Source: Streptomyces sp. NBC_01224 | GTDB lineage: Bacteria; Actinomycetota; Actinomycetes; Streptomycetales; Streptomycetaceae | DNA length: 64,000 nt | Reading direction: 5' to 3' | NCBI RefSeq assembly: GCF_036002945.1 | Contig: NZ_CP108529.1 | Coordinates: forward strand, 5,575,001-5,639,000 | Shown here: piece after piece, positions 45,971-54,527 of the stretch | Numbering within the stretch: the stretch's first letter is position 1 | Layout: each line of letters starts with the position of its first letter | Notes under the pieces: model-generated | Database searches by the model: none | Seen by the model: only the letters and a program-made list of their open reading frames with translations | Told to the model about the DNA's origin: nothing | Position numbers and translations under genes: made by a program

Positions 45971-48149
45971 ACACGCCGCCGGACGGGCCCGGCACCGCAC
46001 GCTCCCCCAGCAGAACCCTCCGCACCACGCGCTCCGCTGCGCGCCCGTCGTCGTACGGACAGAACCGGGCCCGGAACGCGGCCCGCAGCGCCTCGTTCGC
46101 CGGGCTCCGCCAGCTGCCGTCGAGGAAGATCCGGGCCAGCTCGTCCGTATCGGTGGAGACCGCCCCGGGGGTGTCGCCGGGCTTCCCGGACAGCAGATCG
46201 AAGCAGACTCCCCGGACCGTGCGGTACGTCTCCCAGTCGGGAGCGTGCACCACGATCGGTCGGTCCAGATGGGCGTAGTCGAACATCACCGACGAGTAGT
46301 CCGTCACCAGCGCGTCCGCCGCCAGGCACAGCTCCTCGATCCGCGGGTGATTGCAGACATCGACGAGCGAGGGGTGCTCCGGCAGCCCCGCACCCTCGTA
46401 GAAGTAGTGGGCGCGGATCATCACGACGGTGTCCGGGCCGAGCGCCTCGCAGAGGCGGACCAGATCGATCCGGCTGGTGAACGCCGCCTCGTAGTCGCGA
46501 TGCGTCGGCGCGTACAGGATGGTGCGGCGGCCGGGCCGGATGCCGAGACCCTCGCGGATCTCCGCGATCCGCTCGGCCGTCGCCGTCGCGAAGACGTCGT
46601 TGCGCGGATAGCCCGATTCGAGGGACCGGGCGGCGCCCGGATAGGCGCGTGCCCACACCTCGGTGGAGTGCGGGTTGGCGGAGACGCTCCAGTCCCACCG
46701 GTCGACGCGCTGGAGCAGCCGGTCGAAGTTCAGCCCCTGGGCCGCCGCCGGATAGTCCTGCTGGTCGAGCCCCATGATCTTCAGCGGGGTGCCGTGATGG
46801 GTCATCACATGGATCTGGCCGGGGCGCTTGACCAGATGGTCGGGGAAGTTGACGTTGTTGAAGAAGTACGTGGCACGGGCCAGCAACTGCCAGTAGCGGC
46901 GGGTTCCCGGCACCACGTGGTCGATGCCCTCGGGCACCGTGTCCACCTGGTTCTTCGACACCACCCACGCGCCGCGCACTTGCGGGGCCAGCTCCTGGGC
47001 CTTGCGGAAGACGGCCTCCGGATTGCAGCTCACCCCGCGGTTCCAGTACGCGGCGTAGACGGCGAGCCCGGGGTCCAGCGGAAGCCTGCGCTGCCACCAG
47101 TAGTAGCGCGCGGACAGGGTGCGCCTGGCCCGCGCCCGGACCGCGCCGGGCGCCGCCCGCAGACTCCGGCGCAGGGCCAGGACCGTGTCGAGGGCGCCGA
47201 GCACGACGTACCGGCCACCGCCCATCAGCTTCGGTCGCAGCCCCTGGGCACCGCCCGGGAAACGGTGCCCCTCCGGCCGGTGCGCACGGTGGAACGCCGC
47301 CACGGACCGTACGTAGCGCCTGCGCCGCCGGGTCACCGACGGGTATCCGGAGAGGAGTTCCCAGGCCGCCCGGTCGAAGAGCAGGGTCCGCACGGGATGC
47401 AGGAGCGGCCGGTCCCGTACGAACTCCATCAGACCGGCGTACACGTCGGCGAGCTGGTGCGGTGTCGAGCCGTCCGCCGGTTCCGTCGCGTCGGCCGGAA
47501 CGGGCAGGTGGCGCCGGCTGCGGTGCTCGACGCAGGCGGTGGGGAGCACGGCGACGGACTCGGCCGCGGCGAGGGTCTGCAGTGCGTACATCCGCTCCCC
47601 GTGCTGCCCCGGCCCGAAGGACAGCTTCTCGCCCTCATGGAGGGTGCGGCGCACGGCGCGGTTCCAGGAGACCGGTGCGATGTCCAGGAGTACGGGGTGT
47701 TCGAGCAGGGTGAGCCGGCCCTCGGGCAGTTCGCCGAGCAGCTCCAGCGACCGGGTCGGGCGGGGACGGCCCCGGAACGGGCGCCTGTGATGGCCGAACA
47801 GCAGCAGTTCGGGGTCACCGGCGGCGTCCAGCCGGTTGGCGACGGACTGCAGGGCCCCCGGCAGGTGGACGAAGTTGCCCTCCAGGAAGAGGAGATAGTC
47901 CCCGACGGCCCGCTCGGCCCCGGCGTTGCGCCGCCCGTCCGGCCCGGCCCCCGGCGGCAGATGGATGGCCTGCACCCGGTCGTCCCGTGCGGCGAACTCG
48001 TCGAACAGCAGCCCCGAACCGTCCGGTGAACCGTCATCGACCCCGATCACCTCGATGTCCGTGAACGACTGCGTGAGCACCGACTCCAGGCACTCGCGCA
48101 ACTGCCCTCGGGCGCGGCGGACGGGGATGATGACACTCAGCCGGGGCAT
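45948..48149 (-). CDS. GT2/CDP-glycerol glycerophosphotransferase-like fusion with degenerate GT metal motif (733 aa)
   Basis: Short-class paralogue. GT-A-like domain (about 1-280) starts LSVIIPVRRARGQLRECLES, but the usual DxD position reads LLFLEGNFVHL, so the metal-binding aspartates are missing and glycosyl transfer may be lost. The TagF-like half is intact: AVYAAYWNRGVSCNP, VMTHHGTPLKIMGLD, SGYPRNDVF, ILYAPTHRDYEAAF, VMIRAHYFYEG and ALVTDYSSVMFDYA. Its last codons are supplied by a dispersed repeat. It ends 6 nt from the convergent flippase-like gene and lies 43 nt after the 770-aa paralogue on the same strand, probably co-transcribed. Confidence 0.86.
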   Translation of the reverse strand: MPRLSVIIPVRRARGQLRECLESVLTQSFTDIEVIGVDDGSPDGSGLLFDEFAARDDRVQAIHLPPGAGPDGRRNAGAERAVGDYLLFLEGNFVHLPGALQSVANRLDAAGDPELLLFGHHRRPFRGRPRPTRSLELLGELPEGRLTLLEHPVLLDIAPVSWNRAVRRTLHEGEKLSFGPGQHGERMYALQTLAAAESVAVLPTACVEHRSRRHLPVPADATEPADGSTPHQLADVYAGLMEFVRDRPLLHPVRTLLFDRAAWELLSGYPSVTRRRRRYVRSVAAFHRAHRPEGHRFPGGAQGLRPKLMGGGRYVVLGALDTVLALRRSLRAAPGAVRARARRTLSARYYWWQRRLPLDPGLAVYAAYWNRGVSCNPEAVFRKAQELAPQVRGAWVVSKNQVDTVPEGIDHVVPGTRRYWQLLARATYFFNNVNFPDHLVKRPGQIHVMTHHGTPLKIMGLDQQDYPAAAQGLNFDRLLQRVDRWDWSVSANPHSTEVWARAYPGAARSLESGYPRNDVFATATAERIAEIREGLGIRPGRRTILYAPTHRDYEAAFTSRIDLVRLCEALGPDTVVMIRAHYFYEGAGLPEHPSLVDVCNHPRIEELCLAADALVTDYSSVMFDYAHLDRPIVVHAPDWETYRTVRGVCFDLLSGKPGDTPGAVSTDTDELARIFLDGSWRSPANEALRAAFRARFCPYDDGRAAERVVRRVLLGERAVPGPSGGVSSSAGRA

Positions 48150-48192
48150 ACAGGCTCTTTCTCGGACTCGGGTCTACGGGGGAGGGGTGCGC

Positions 48193-50505
48193 TCAGGGGT
48201 GGTTGGTCGGCTGCGCTCCGGCGAGGCCGAGGCCCGTGGACGCCTGCCGGTCCGCCGGGACCGTGGCCGTGGCCGGTGTGGAGACCGGGACCTGCGCCGG
48301 GTCGCCCGCCGCCGGTGCGGGCCGCCGCAGTGCCGGAGGAGTCGCGGGCGGCTGCGCGGACGTGTCGCCCAGGAAGACCCGGCGCACCACCCGCTCCGCC
48401 GCGTGCCCGTCGTCGTACGGACAGAAACGCTCCCGGAACGCCGCGCGCAGCCGGGCGGAGCGGGTGCCGCACCAGTGGCCGGTCGCGAAGACGTCGAGCA
48501 GTTCGTCCTCGCTGTGCGCGATCGCGCCGGGCGGGCAGGAGAGCAGGTCGAAGTAGGTACCGCGGGCCGCTTCGTACGCCTCGCGGTCGTCGCAGTGGAT
48601 GACGACGGGCCGGTCCAGATTGGCGTAGTCGAACATCAGCGACGAGTAGTCCGTGATCAGCGCGTCCGAGGCGAGCGCGAGCGCCTCGACGCACGGGTGG
48701 CCGCTGACGTCGATGATCCGCGGGTGCGGTTCGCGGACCGGCGGAGCCCCGTACGAGTAGTGGGCGCGGCTCAGGATCACAAAGCCCGGACCGAGGACCC
48801 GCAGCACGCGTGCCAGGTCGAGCGCGATGTGCTGGTCGCGCCGGTAGTCGCGGTGCGTGGGCGCGTACAGCAGGGCCAGCGTGCCCTCGGGGATGCCGAT
48901 CGACTCGCGCAGCCGCGCCACGTCGTCGGCGGTTGCCCGCTGGTAGACGTCATTGCGCGGATAGCCGTACTCCAGCGTCGCGCAGCTCGCGGAGGCCGAC
49001 GGATAGGCCTTCTCCCAGACGAGGGTGGAGTGCTGGTTCGCGGAGAGGGAGTAATCCCACTTGTCGACATTGGCGAGCAGCCGGCCGAAGTCCATCCCGC
49101 GGGCCGCCGCAGGCCGGTCCTGGAGGTCGAGGCCCATGGTCTTGAGCGGTGTGCCGTGGTGGGTCTGGAGCAGTACCTGGCCGCGTCGCTTGACCAGCCG
49201 CCGGTCGAAGTTGACGTTGTTCACCAGATACCTGGAGCGGGCCAGCGCCCGCCAGTAGCCATACGTTCCGGGGGTGAGCCGCTCTGTTGCGGTGGGCACG
49301 GTGTGCGCGTCCTCGGGGCGGCAGATCCAGGCGGTCCGCAGGCCGGGGACGAGTTCGCGGGCCTTCGCCTCGATCGCGGCCGGATTGCAGGCGTAGCCGC
49401 GGTGCCAGTACGCCGCGAACACCGCCCGGTCCGCCTGGACGGGCAGCCGCAGCTGGATGCGGTAGTACGCCCGGAGCGCGGCGGCCCGCAGCACCCGGCG
49501 GACAGCCGTGGTCACCTTCCGCAGCCGGCCGTGCAGCAACTGCGCGGTCCACAGCGCACGGTACGTGCGGTGCGCGCCCAGCCGGATCAGGCCGTGGCGC
49601 AGCCGGGCGCGGCGCGGGGCGGGGGCGCCCGGAGTGCGGTAGCGGCCGCAATGGGTGCGGGCGCGGCGGAAGAACTCGGCGCGGCTGCGGCGCGGCAGTC
49701 GGCCGGGGGCGGTGAACAGGGTGCAGAAGTGGTCGAGCATCCTGCGGAAGATCACCGGTCGCCAGGGCGCGAGTTCGGGGCGGGCGTCGATGAACGCGAA
49801 GACCCGGTCGTACTGTTCGAAGATGTCGAAGTGCTTGCGGCTGGTGGTGGCCAGGATGTTGCCCTGGCGCCGCTGCCGGTAGCCGACGCACACCCGGTCG
49901 AGTACCGCGATCGAGCGGGCGGCCAGCAGCACCGGGTACGTCCAGGGCGTGTCCTCGTAGTAGCCGGGCGGGAAGGCGAATCCCTCGGCCTCGACGAACG
50001 CCCGGCGGTACGCCTTGTTCCAGACGACCATCAGGACCTTCAGCAGCCCGGGCCGGCCGGCGAGCGTGAAGGTGGCGGGGCCGGTCTCGGCGAGGTGTTC
50101 GGCGAAGGTGTTGCGTACGCTCTCGCCCGTCCAGTACGTACGGGCGTAGTCGTAGACCAGGACGTCCGGTTCCCCGGTCTCCTCGATCCGGTCGGCGACG
50201 GCCCGCAGGGCGCCGGGGGCGAGGGTGTCGTCGCTGTCCAGGAAGATCAGATAGTCGCCGGTGGCCTGTGCGATCCCGGCGTTACGGGCCTGGCCCAGAC
50301 CCACGTTCTCCGGCAGATGCAGGGCCCGCACCCGTTGGTCGCGGGCGGCGAACTCGTCGATGACGGCGCCGCAGGCATCGGGTGAGCAGTCGTCAACCGC
50401 GATGAGCTCGAAGTCCTCGAAGGACTGGGTCAGCACCGAGTCCAGGCTCTCGTGCAGATACGCCTGAACCCGGTAAGCGGGCACGATGACACTGAACCGG
50501 GGCAC
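48193..50505 (-). CDS. GT2 glycosyltransferase fused to CDP-glycerol glycerophosphotransferase-like domain (770 aa)
   Basis: Short-class paralogue from GTG 50505 (VVPRFSVIVPAYRVQAYL). GT-A domain with IFLDSDDT and NKAYRRAF; linker of basic helices; TagF-like domain with AAYWHRGYACNPAAIEAKA, LLQTHHGTPLKTMGLD, YGYPRNDVY, LLYAPTHRDYRRD, VILSRAHYSYG and ALITDYSSLMFDYA. An extra C-terminal tail of about 50 residues is Pro/Ala/Thr-rich. The same frame runs upstream to 51363, but that part is a shadow of the permease gene. No strong ribosome site, so the start rests on the family N-terminus. Confidence 0.87.
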   Translation of the reverse strand: MPRFSVIVPAYRVQAYLHESLDSVLTQSFEDFELIAVDDCSPDACGAVIDEFAARDQRVRALHLPENVGLGQARNAGIAQATGDYLIFLDSDDTLAPGALRAVADRIEETGEPDVLVYDYARTYWTGESVRNTFAEHLAETGPATFTLAGRPGLLKVLMVVWNKAYRRAFVEAEGFAFPPGYYEDTPWTYPVLLAARSIAVLDRVCVGYRQRRQGNILATTSRKHFDIFEQYDRVFAFIDARPELAPWRPVIFRRMLDHFCTLFTAPGRLPRRSRAEFFRRARTHCGRYRTPGAPAPRRARLRHGLIRLGAHRTYRALWTAQLLHGRLRKVTTAVRRVLRAAALRAYYRIQLRLPVQADRAVFAAYWHRGYACNPAAIEAKARELVPGLRTAWICRPEDAHTVPTATERLTPGTYGYWRALARSRYLVNNVNFDRRLVKRRGQVLLQTHHGTPLKTMGLDLQDRPAAARGMDFGRLLANVDKWDYSLSANQHSTLVWEKAYPSASASCATLEYGYPRNDVYQRATADDVARLRESIGIPEGTLALLYAPTHRDYRRDQHIALDLARVLRVLGPGFVILSRAHYSYGAPPVREPHPRIIDVSGHPCVEALALASDALITDYSSLMFDYANLDRPVVIHCDDREAYEAARGTYFDLLSCPPGAIAHSEDELLDVFATGHWCGTRSARLRAAFRERFCPYDDGHAAERVVRRVFLGDTSAQPPATPPALRRPAPAAGDPAQVPVSTPATATVPADRQASTGLGLAGAQPTNHP

Positions 50506-50607
50506 AACACATCCATGGGTCGTTCGCAGCGCGGGCGGGTGGTCCGCAAACGTCCGATGGAGTGACAGGGTTACGCCAAAATGTGGCAAATCCGCAAAAT
50601 TGCAGGT

Positions 50608-50641
50608 GGGGTGGTCCTGTTGCGGTGAACAGGACCACCCC
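50608..50641 (-). terminator. terminator of sugar ABC operon
   Basis: 14-bp perfect stem GGGGTGGTCCTGTT (50608-50621) / AACAGGACCACCCC (50628-50641), loop GCGGTG, 22 nt after the permease stop on the minus strand; beyond it the minus strand reads a short AATTTT run (50597-50602). Confidence 0.82.
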
Positions 50642-50663
50642 GTGTTGACGTACGGCTGTGCGA

Positions 50664-51575
50664 CTACTTCACCGCGCCCGCCATCACGCCGGAGACGAAC
50701 TGACGCTGGAAGGCGAAGAAGACCGCAAGCGGAATGACCATCGACACGAAGGCGCCGGGCGCCAGCACGTCGATGTTGTTGCCGAACTGCCGTACCTGCT
50801 GCTGCAGCGCCACCGTGATCGGCGGGGAGCCGGAGTCCGCGAAGATCAGTGCGACCAGCATGTCGTTCCACACCCAGAGGAACTGGAAGATCCCGAGCGA
50901 GGCGATCGCCGGACCGCCCAGCGGCATCACGACCCGGGTGAAGAGCCGGATCTCGCCCGCCCCGTCGAGCCGGGCCGCCTCCAGCAGCTCCCTCGGGATC
51001 TCCGCGAAGAAGTTCCGCAGCAGGAAGATCGCGAAGGGCAGACCGAAGGCCGTGTGGAAGATGATCACGCCGAAGGTCGTCTCGAAGATCCCGACCGCGC
51101 CGAAGAGCTTGGAGACGGGGACCAGGGCGACCTGCACCGGAACCACCAACAGCCCCACGACCACGAGGAACCACCAGTCGCGGCCGGGGAACTCCATCCA
51201 GGCGAAGGCGTATCCGGCCAGTGAACCGATCACGACGACCAGGACGGTCGCCGGGACGGTGATCATGACCGTGCTGAGGAGGGAGTGGGTGATGGTCGAA
51301 TTGTCCAGCAGCCGGGAGTAGTTGTCGAAGGTGAGCTGGGACGGGGCCGTGAAGACCTTCCACCAGCCGGTCGACGCGATGTCGTCCGCACCGCGCAGCG
51401 AGGACAGCAGCAGCCCGATGGTCGGCATCAGCCAGAACAGGCCCACCAGGATGAGGAAGACCCTCATCACACCGCCGCCGGCGCGGGCGGCGATGCGTGC
51501 GCCGAGGGACTGTTCGGCCTTCACCGGTTCGGTTGCGGCTGTCGTGCTCGTGGCCGTGTTCGACGCTGTCGTCAT
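50664..51575 (-). CDS. Carbohydrate ABC importer permease, MalG type
   Basis: 303 aa from ATG 51575 with AAGGAGGGG 5 nt upstream. Six membrane helices; EAA loop EIPRELLEAARLDGAGEIRLF contacts the shared ATPase. A Thr/Ala-rich cytoplasmic N-terminus of about 30 residues. Forms the importer with the neighbouring permease and binding protein; no ATPase gene is present, so it probably uses a shared MsiK-like ATPase as other Streptomyces sugar importers do. Its start overlaps the stop of a 35-codon mini-ORF that arose by local duplication. Confidence 0.93.
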   Translation of the reverse strand: MTTASNTATSTTAATEPVKAEQSLGARIAARAGGGVMRVFLILVGLFWLMPTIGLLLSSLRGADDIASTGWWKVFTAPSQLTFDNYSRLLDNSTITHSLLSTVMITVPATVLVVVIGSLAGYAFAWMEFPGRDWWFLVVVGLLVVPVQVALVPVSKLFGAVGIFETTFGVIIFHTAFGLPFAIFLLRNFFAEIPRELLEAARLDGAGEIRLFTRVVMPLGGPAIASLGIFQFLWVWNDMLVALIFADSGSPPITVALQQQVRQFGNNIDVLAPGAFVSMVIPLAVFFAFQRQFVSGVMAGAVK

Positions 51576-51608
51576 CGGCGCCCCTCCTTCCGGATCCGGC
51601 GGACGTTG
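51569..51608 (-). repeat. 40-bp direct repeat, permease-junction copy 1
   Basis: Identical to 51673-51712, offset 104 bp. Read on the minus strand it encodes NVRRIRKEGRR, a stop, the AAGGAGGGG ribosome site and the overlapping ATG of the MalG-type gene. Confidence 0.95.
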
Positions 51609-51679
51609 CTGTGCCGTCCCGGGGGACAACCCCCGGACCCCCGGCAGGGGGTGGCGGTCGTGGTCGTCGCTCTCGTCAT
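51572..51679 (-). CDS. 35-codon coupled mini-ORF created by duplication
   Basis: ATG at 51679 overlaps the MalF-type stop (ATGA), and its stop TGA (51574-51572) overlaps the ATG of the MalG-type gene. The 35-aa product begins MTRATTTTATPCRG, resembling the Thr-rich MalG N-terminus, and ends NVRRIRKEGRR, identical to the MalF C-terminus. It has its own duplicated ribosome site. Whether the peptide has a role is unknown; it may simply preserve translational coupling across the duplication. Confidence 0.55.
   Translation of the reverse strand: MTRATTTTATPCRGSGGCPPGRHSNVRRIRKEGRR
51619..51652. repeat. two adjacent GC hairpins inside the duplication
   Basis: CCGGGGG/CCCCCGG (51619-51625, 51630-51636; loop ACAA) followed directly by ACCCCC/GGGGGT (51637-51642, 51647-51652; loop GGCA). 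A REP-like palindromic pair in the spacer between the two 40-bp repeats. Confidence 0.7.
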
Positions 51680-51712
51680 CGGCGCCCCTCCTTCCGGATC
51701 CGGCGGACGTTG
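51673..51712 (-). repeat. 40-bp direct repeat, permease-junction copy 2
   Basis: Identical to 51569-51608. This copy carries the true 3' end of the MalF-type gene (stop at 51678-51676). Confidence 0.95.
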
Positions 51713-53094
51713 AAATACATCACCGGGAGTACCAGCAGCAGCAGGAGCACGGCGATGGCGCTGCCGATCCCGAGGTCCGCGTCCGTGCCGAACGAGGAGC
51801 GGTAGAGCTGGAGCGCCAGCACATTCGCATCATCCTGCGAGGAGCCCGGAGCGATGATGAAGACCAGGTCGAAGATCTTCAGCACGTTGATCATCAACGT
51901 GACCAGCACCACCGCGAGAACGGGCGCGAGCATCGGCACCGTGATCCGGCGGAACACCTGCCACTCGTTCGCGCCGTCCACCCGGGCCGCTTCCAGGAGC
52001 TCACGTGGCAGGCCCGCCAGGCCCGCAGCGATCAGCACCATCGCGAACCCGGCCCACATCCACACGTAGGAGCCGATGATCCCCGGTGTGACCAGGGTCG
52101 GGCCGAGCCACTCGACTCCGTTGTACGGCTCCTTGAAGTTGGAGGCGGGGAGCCGGAGTTCGGCGCCGTCCGCCGAAGCGGGCAGAGTGAACGTACCGTC
52201 CGCGGCCGCCGTCGCCGAGGCGACCACCTTGCCGTCCTTGACCGCCTCCACCTTGATGCCCTTGAGCCCCAGCTCCTTGGCGTCGATGACATTGGGTCTG
52301 CCGCCGCCGCCCTTGGTGAAGTCCAGCCACGCGGTACCGGTGATTTTTCCGGCCCCCGCCGCCGCGGCCTTCGCAGGCTTCGCGTCCGTCGGCATCTTCG
52401 CCGGCGCCACACCGACCAGCGGCAGCTGTACCGGCTGCCCGGCCCGCACCGGCGCCTTGGTGACGAACGAACCGCCCGCGCCCGCTTTGAGCGGGTGGAC
52501 GGGCAGCGGATGCGCCTTCGGATAGCCCGCCGACTCGGCAAATGTGTCGTGCACACCCACCCATACGGCGTTGGCGACCCCGCGCTCCGGGGCCGCGTCG
52601 TACACCAGCCGGAAGATGATGCCCGCGGCGAGCATGGAGATCGCCATCGGCATGAAGACGATCAGCTTGAACGCCGTACCCCAGCGGATCCGCTCCGTCA
52701 GTACCGCGAAGATCAGCCCGAGAACGGTGGATACCGTCGGCGCGAACACGACCCAGATCGCATTGTTCTCGACCGCTGTACGGATGGTGTCGTCCGTGAA
52801 CAGCGCCTTGTAGTTGTCGAGTCCGGCGAAGCCCGTGCCCGCCTGGTCGAAGAACGACCGGTAGACGGAGTACACGATCGGATAGACCACGAGCGCGCCC
52901 AGCAGCACCAGCGCGGGCGCCAGGAACAGCGCCGCGATGACCCGGCGGGTGCCGGTCACACTTCTGCGGCTGCGTTTCGGGCCGCCGGCCTGGGCATCGG
53001 ACGGCTTCCTGGGAGCGGGTAGTGACGACTGTCCGGACGGATGCTTGTCGGCGGGGGGCACCGCGTCGGCGCCCCCCGCTGCGGCTGTCGTCAT
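51676..53094 (-). CDS. Carbohydrate ABC importer permease, MalF type, with inserted extracytoplasmic beta domain
   Basis: 472 aa, against about 300 for the family. A 50-residue Pro-rich basic N-terminus; helices from about 52; then between the helix ending near 165 and that starting near 335 an insertion of about 150 residues. The insertion contains TGTAWLDFTKGGG, LKGIKVEAVKDGKVVASATA and DGTFTLPASADGAELRLP, the pattern of a small Ig/prealbumin-like (carboxypeptidase-regulatory or Cna-B-like) sandwich. The EAA loop GLPRELLEAARVDGANEWQVF is at about 361-381. Starts 4 nt after the binding-protein stop. The insert may dock the binding protein or wall glycan. Confidence 0.9.
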   Translation of the reverse strand: MTTAAAGGADAVPPADKHPSGQSSLPAPRKPSDAQAGGPKRSRRSVTGTRRVIAALFLAPALVLLGALVVYPIVYSVYRSFFDQAGTGFAGLDNYKALFTDDTIRTAVENNAIWVVFAPTVSTVLGLIFAVLTERIRWGTAFKLIVFMPMAISMLAAGIIFRLVYDAAPERGVANAVWVGVHDTFAESAGYPKAHPLPVHPLKAGAGGSFVTKAPVRAGQPVQLPLVGVAPAKMPTDAKPAKAAAAGAGKITGTAWLDFTKGGGGRPNVIDAKELGLKGIKVEAVKDGKVVASATAAADGTFTLPASADGAELRLPASNFKEPYNGVEWLGPTLVTPGIIGSYVWMWAGFAMVLIAAGLAGLPRELLEAARVDGANEWQVFRRITVPMLAPVLAVVLVTLMINVLKIFDLVFIIAPGSSQDDANVLALQLYRSSFGTDADLGIGSAIAVLLLLLVLPVMYFNVRRIRKEGRR

Positions 53095-53098
53095 CCCG

Positions 53099-54463
53099 TC
53101 AGCTCTTGTACGCCTTGGCCGCGTCGGACTCCAGCTTGGCTTGAGTCCCCGCGATGTCCTTCGGGTTCTTCAGGAAGTCCTGGAGGGTCTTCCACTCGCC
53201 CTTCCCGGGCGTCCCGCCGAACGACTGCGGGGCCTGGTCGGACATGTCGAACCGGACGGCGTCACCCGCCGCGACCAGCGCCTTCGCCATCGTGCGCTGC
53301 ACCTCGTTCGGGTACGCGGCGGCGTCCAGGGCCTTGTTCGGCGAGATGAACCCGCCCTGCTCAGCCATGATCTTCGCCGCGTCGGTCGAGGCCAGCCAGG
53401 TCAGCAGGGCCTGGGCGCCCTTGCCGTCCTTCAGTGCCACCGCCGCGTCGCCGCCCGTCACGACGGGGGACTCGGCGCCGACCGCCGGGAACGGGAACAC
53501 CTTGGCGTCCGTCCCGATCTTCGCCTTCGTCTGCGCGATGTTGACGGCCACGAAGTCGCCCTCGTAGACCATCGCGGCCTTGGGCTGGTCACCGCCGGTG
53601 AAGGTCTGGGTGACCGAGGCCGGGAACTCCGTCTGCAGCGCGCCGTCGGCGCCGCCCGCGATCAGCGACGGCTTGCCGAAGAGCTGTGCGAGCGTGGTCA
53701 GCGCGTCCTTGACGGACGGGTCCGTCCACTTGATCTTGTGCTGGGCCAGCTGGTCGTACTTCTCCGGACCCGCCTGGGAGAGATAGATGTTCTCGAACCA
53801 GTCGGTGAGGGTCCAGCCGTCCGCGCCACCGACCGAGACCGGGGTGACACCCGAGGCGGAGACCGTCTCGGCCGTCGCCAGGAAGTCCTTCCAGGTCTTC
53901 GGTTCGCTCGCGCCCGCGTTCTCGAATGCCTTGGCGTTGTACCAGATCAGGGACTTGTTGGCGGCCTTGAAGTAGACGCCGTACTGGGTGCCGTCCACCG
54001 CACCGAGGTCCTGCCAGACCTTCGAATAGTTCTTGGCCAGCTGGGCCTTGGCCTCGGCGCCGACCGGCTTGGCCCACTTCTTCTGGGCGGCCTGCTGGAT
54101 CGCGCCGACCTGCGGGATCATCGCGACGTCCGGCGGCTGGCCGCCCGCGATCTTGGTACCGAGGAAGTTGACGATCGGGTCCTGCGCCGGGACGAAGGTG
54201 ACCGTCGCCCCCGTGCGGTTCTCGAACTCTTTGAGGACCTTGACGAAGTTGGCCTGCTCGGCACCGGTCCAGACCGCCGCGACCGAGAGCTTCTCGCCGT
54301 CCAGTTTCGGCAGTACGACGCTCGACGAGCTCCCCTTGCCGCCCTCGGAGCTCTTGTCCGACTTGTCTTTTCCGCCGCCGTCGTCACCGCAACCGGTGAG
54401 GGCCAGTGCGCCGATGGCGGTGAACACCGCGGCGGCCCTGCTGATCCGAAGGGTTGTGCGCAT
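53099..54463 (-). CDS. Carbohydrate ABC importer substrate-binding lipoprotein
   Basis: 454 aa from ATG 54463 (GGGGAAG upstream; an in-frame start at 54481 adds six residues). Lipoprotein signal with lipobox ALTGC, Cys25 lipidated, then a Gly/Ser/Lys linker and a two-lobed family-1 solute-binding fold: GEKLSVAAVWTGAEQANFVKVL, PDVAMIPQVGAIQ, YGVYFKAANKSLIWYN, GADGWTLTDWFENIYL. Aromatic-rich pockets suggest a sugar or oligosaccharide; the ligand is not readable. It heads the operon; promoter and palindrome lie just upstream. Confidence 0.93.
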   Translation of the reverse strand: MRTTLRISRAAAVFTAIGALALTGCGDDGGGKDKSDKSSEGGKGSSSSVVLPKLDGEKLSVAAVWTGAEQANFVKVLKEFENRTGATVTFVPAQDPIVNFLGTKIAGGQPPDVAMIPQVGAIQQAAQKKWAKPVGAEAKAQLAKNYSKVWQDLGAVDGTQYGVYFKAANKSLIWYNAKAFENAGASEPKTWKDFLATAETVSASGVTPVSVGGADGWTLTDWFENIYLSQAGPEKYDQLAQHKIKWTDPSVKDALTTLAQLFGKPSLIAGGADGALQTEFPASVTQTFTGGDQPKAAMVYEGDFVAVNIAQTKAKIGTDAKVFPFPAVGAESPVVTGGDAAVALKDGKGAQALLTWLASTDAAKIMAEQGGFISPNKALDAAAYPNEVQRTMAKALVAAGDAVRFDMSDQAPQSFGGTPGKGEWKTLQDFLKNPKDIAGTQAKLESDAAKAYKS

Positions 54464-54488
54464 TGCTTCCCCGTCTCTCACATCGTTG

Positions 54489-54498
54489 TGTGCGCACA
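54489..54498. promoter_or_regulatory. candidate operator palindrome at the sugar-operon start site
   Basis: TGTGCGCACA, a perfect 10-bp palindrome directly downstream of the -10 element and covering the expected transcription start. A plausible site for a LacI/GntR-type repressor; no regulator gene is adjacent. Confidence 0.4.
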
Positions 54499-54527
54499 GT
54501 CCTACGCCCGGTGTACGGGTGCCGCAA
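54499..54527 (-). promoter_or_regulatory. promoter of the sugar ABC operon
   Basis: On the minus strand TTGCGG (54527-54522), 17 nt, TAGGAC (54504-54499). Start of transcription would fall near 54492, giving a leader of about 30 nt to ATG 54463. Confidence 0.5.

Noticed and set aside
48193..51363. 1056-codon form of the 770-aa polymerase
   Set aside because: The extra 286 codons overlap the permease gene in another frame and its terminator hairpin; family homology begins at GTG 50505.
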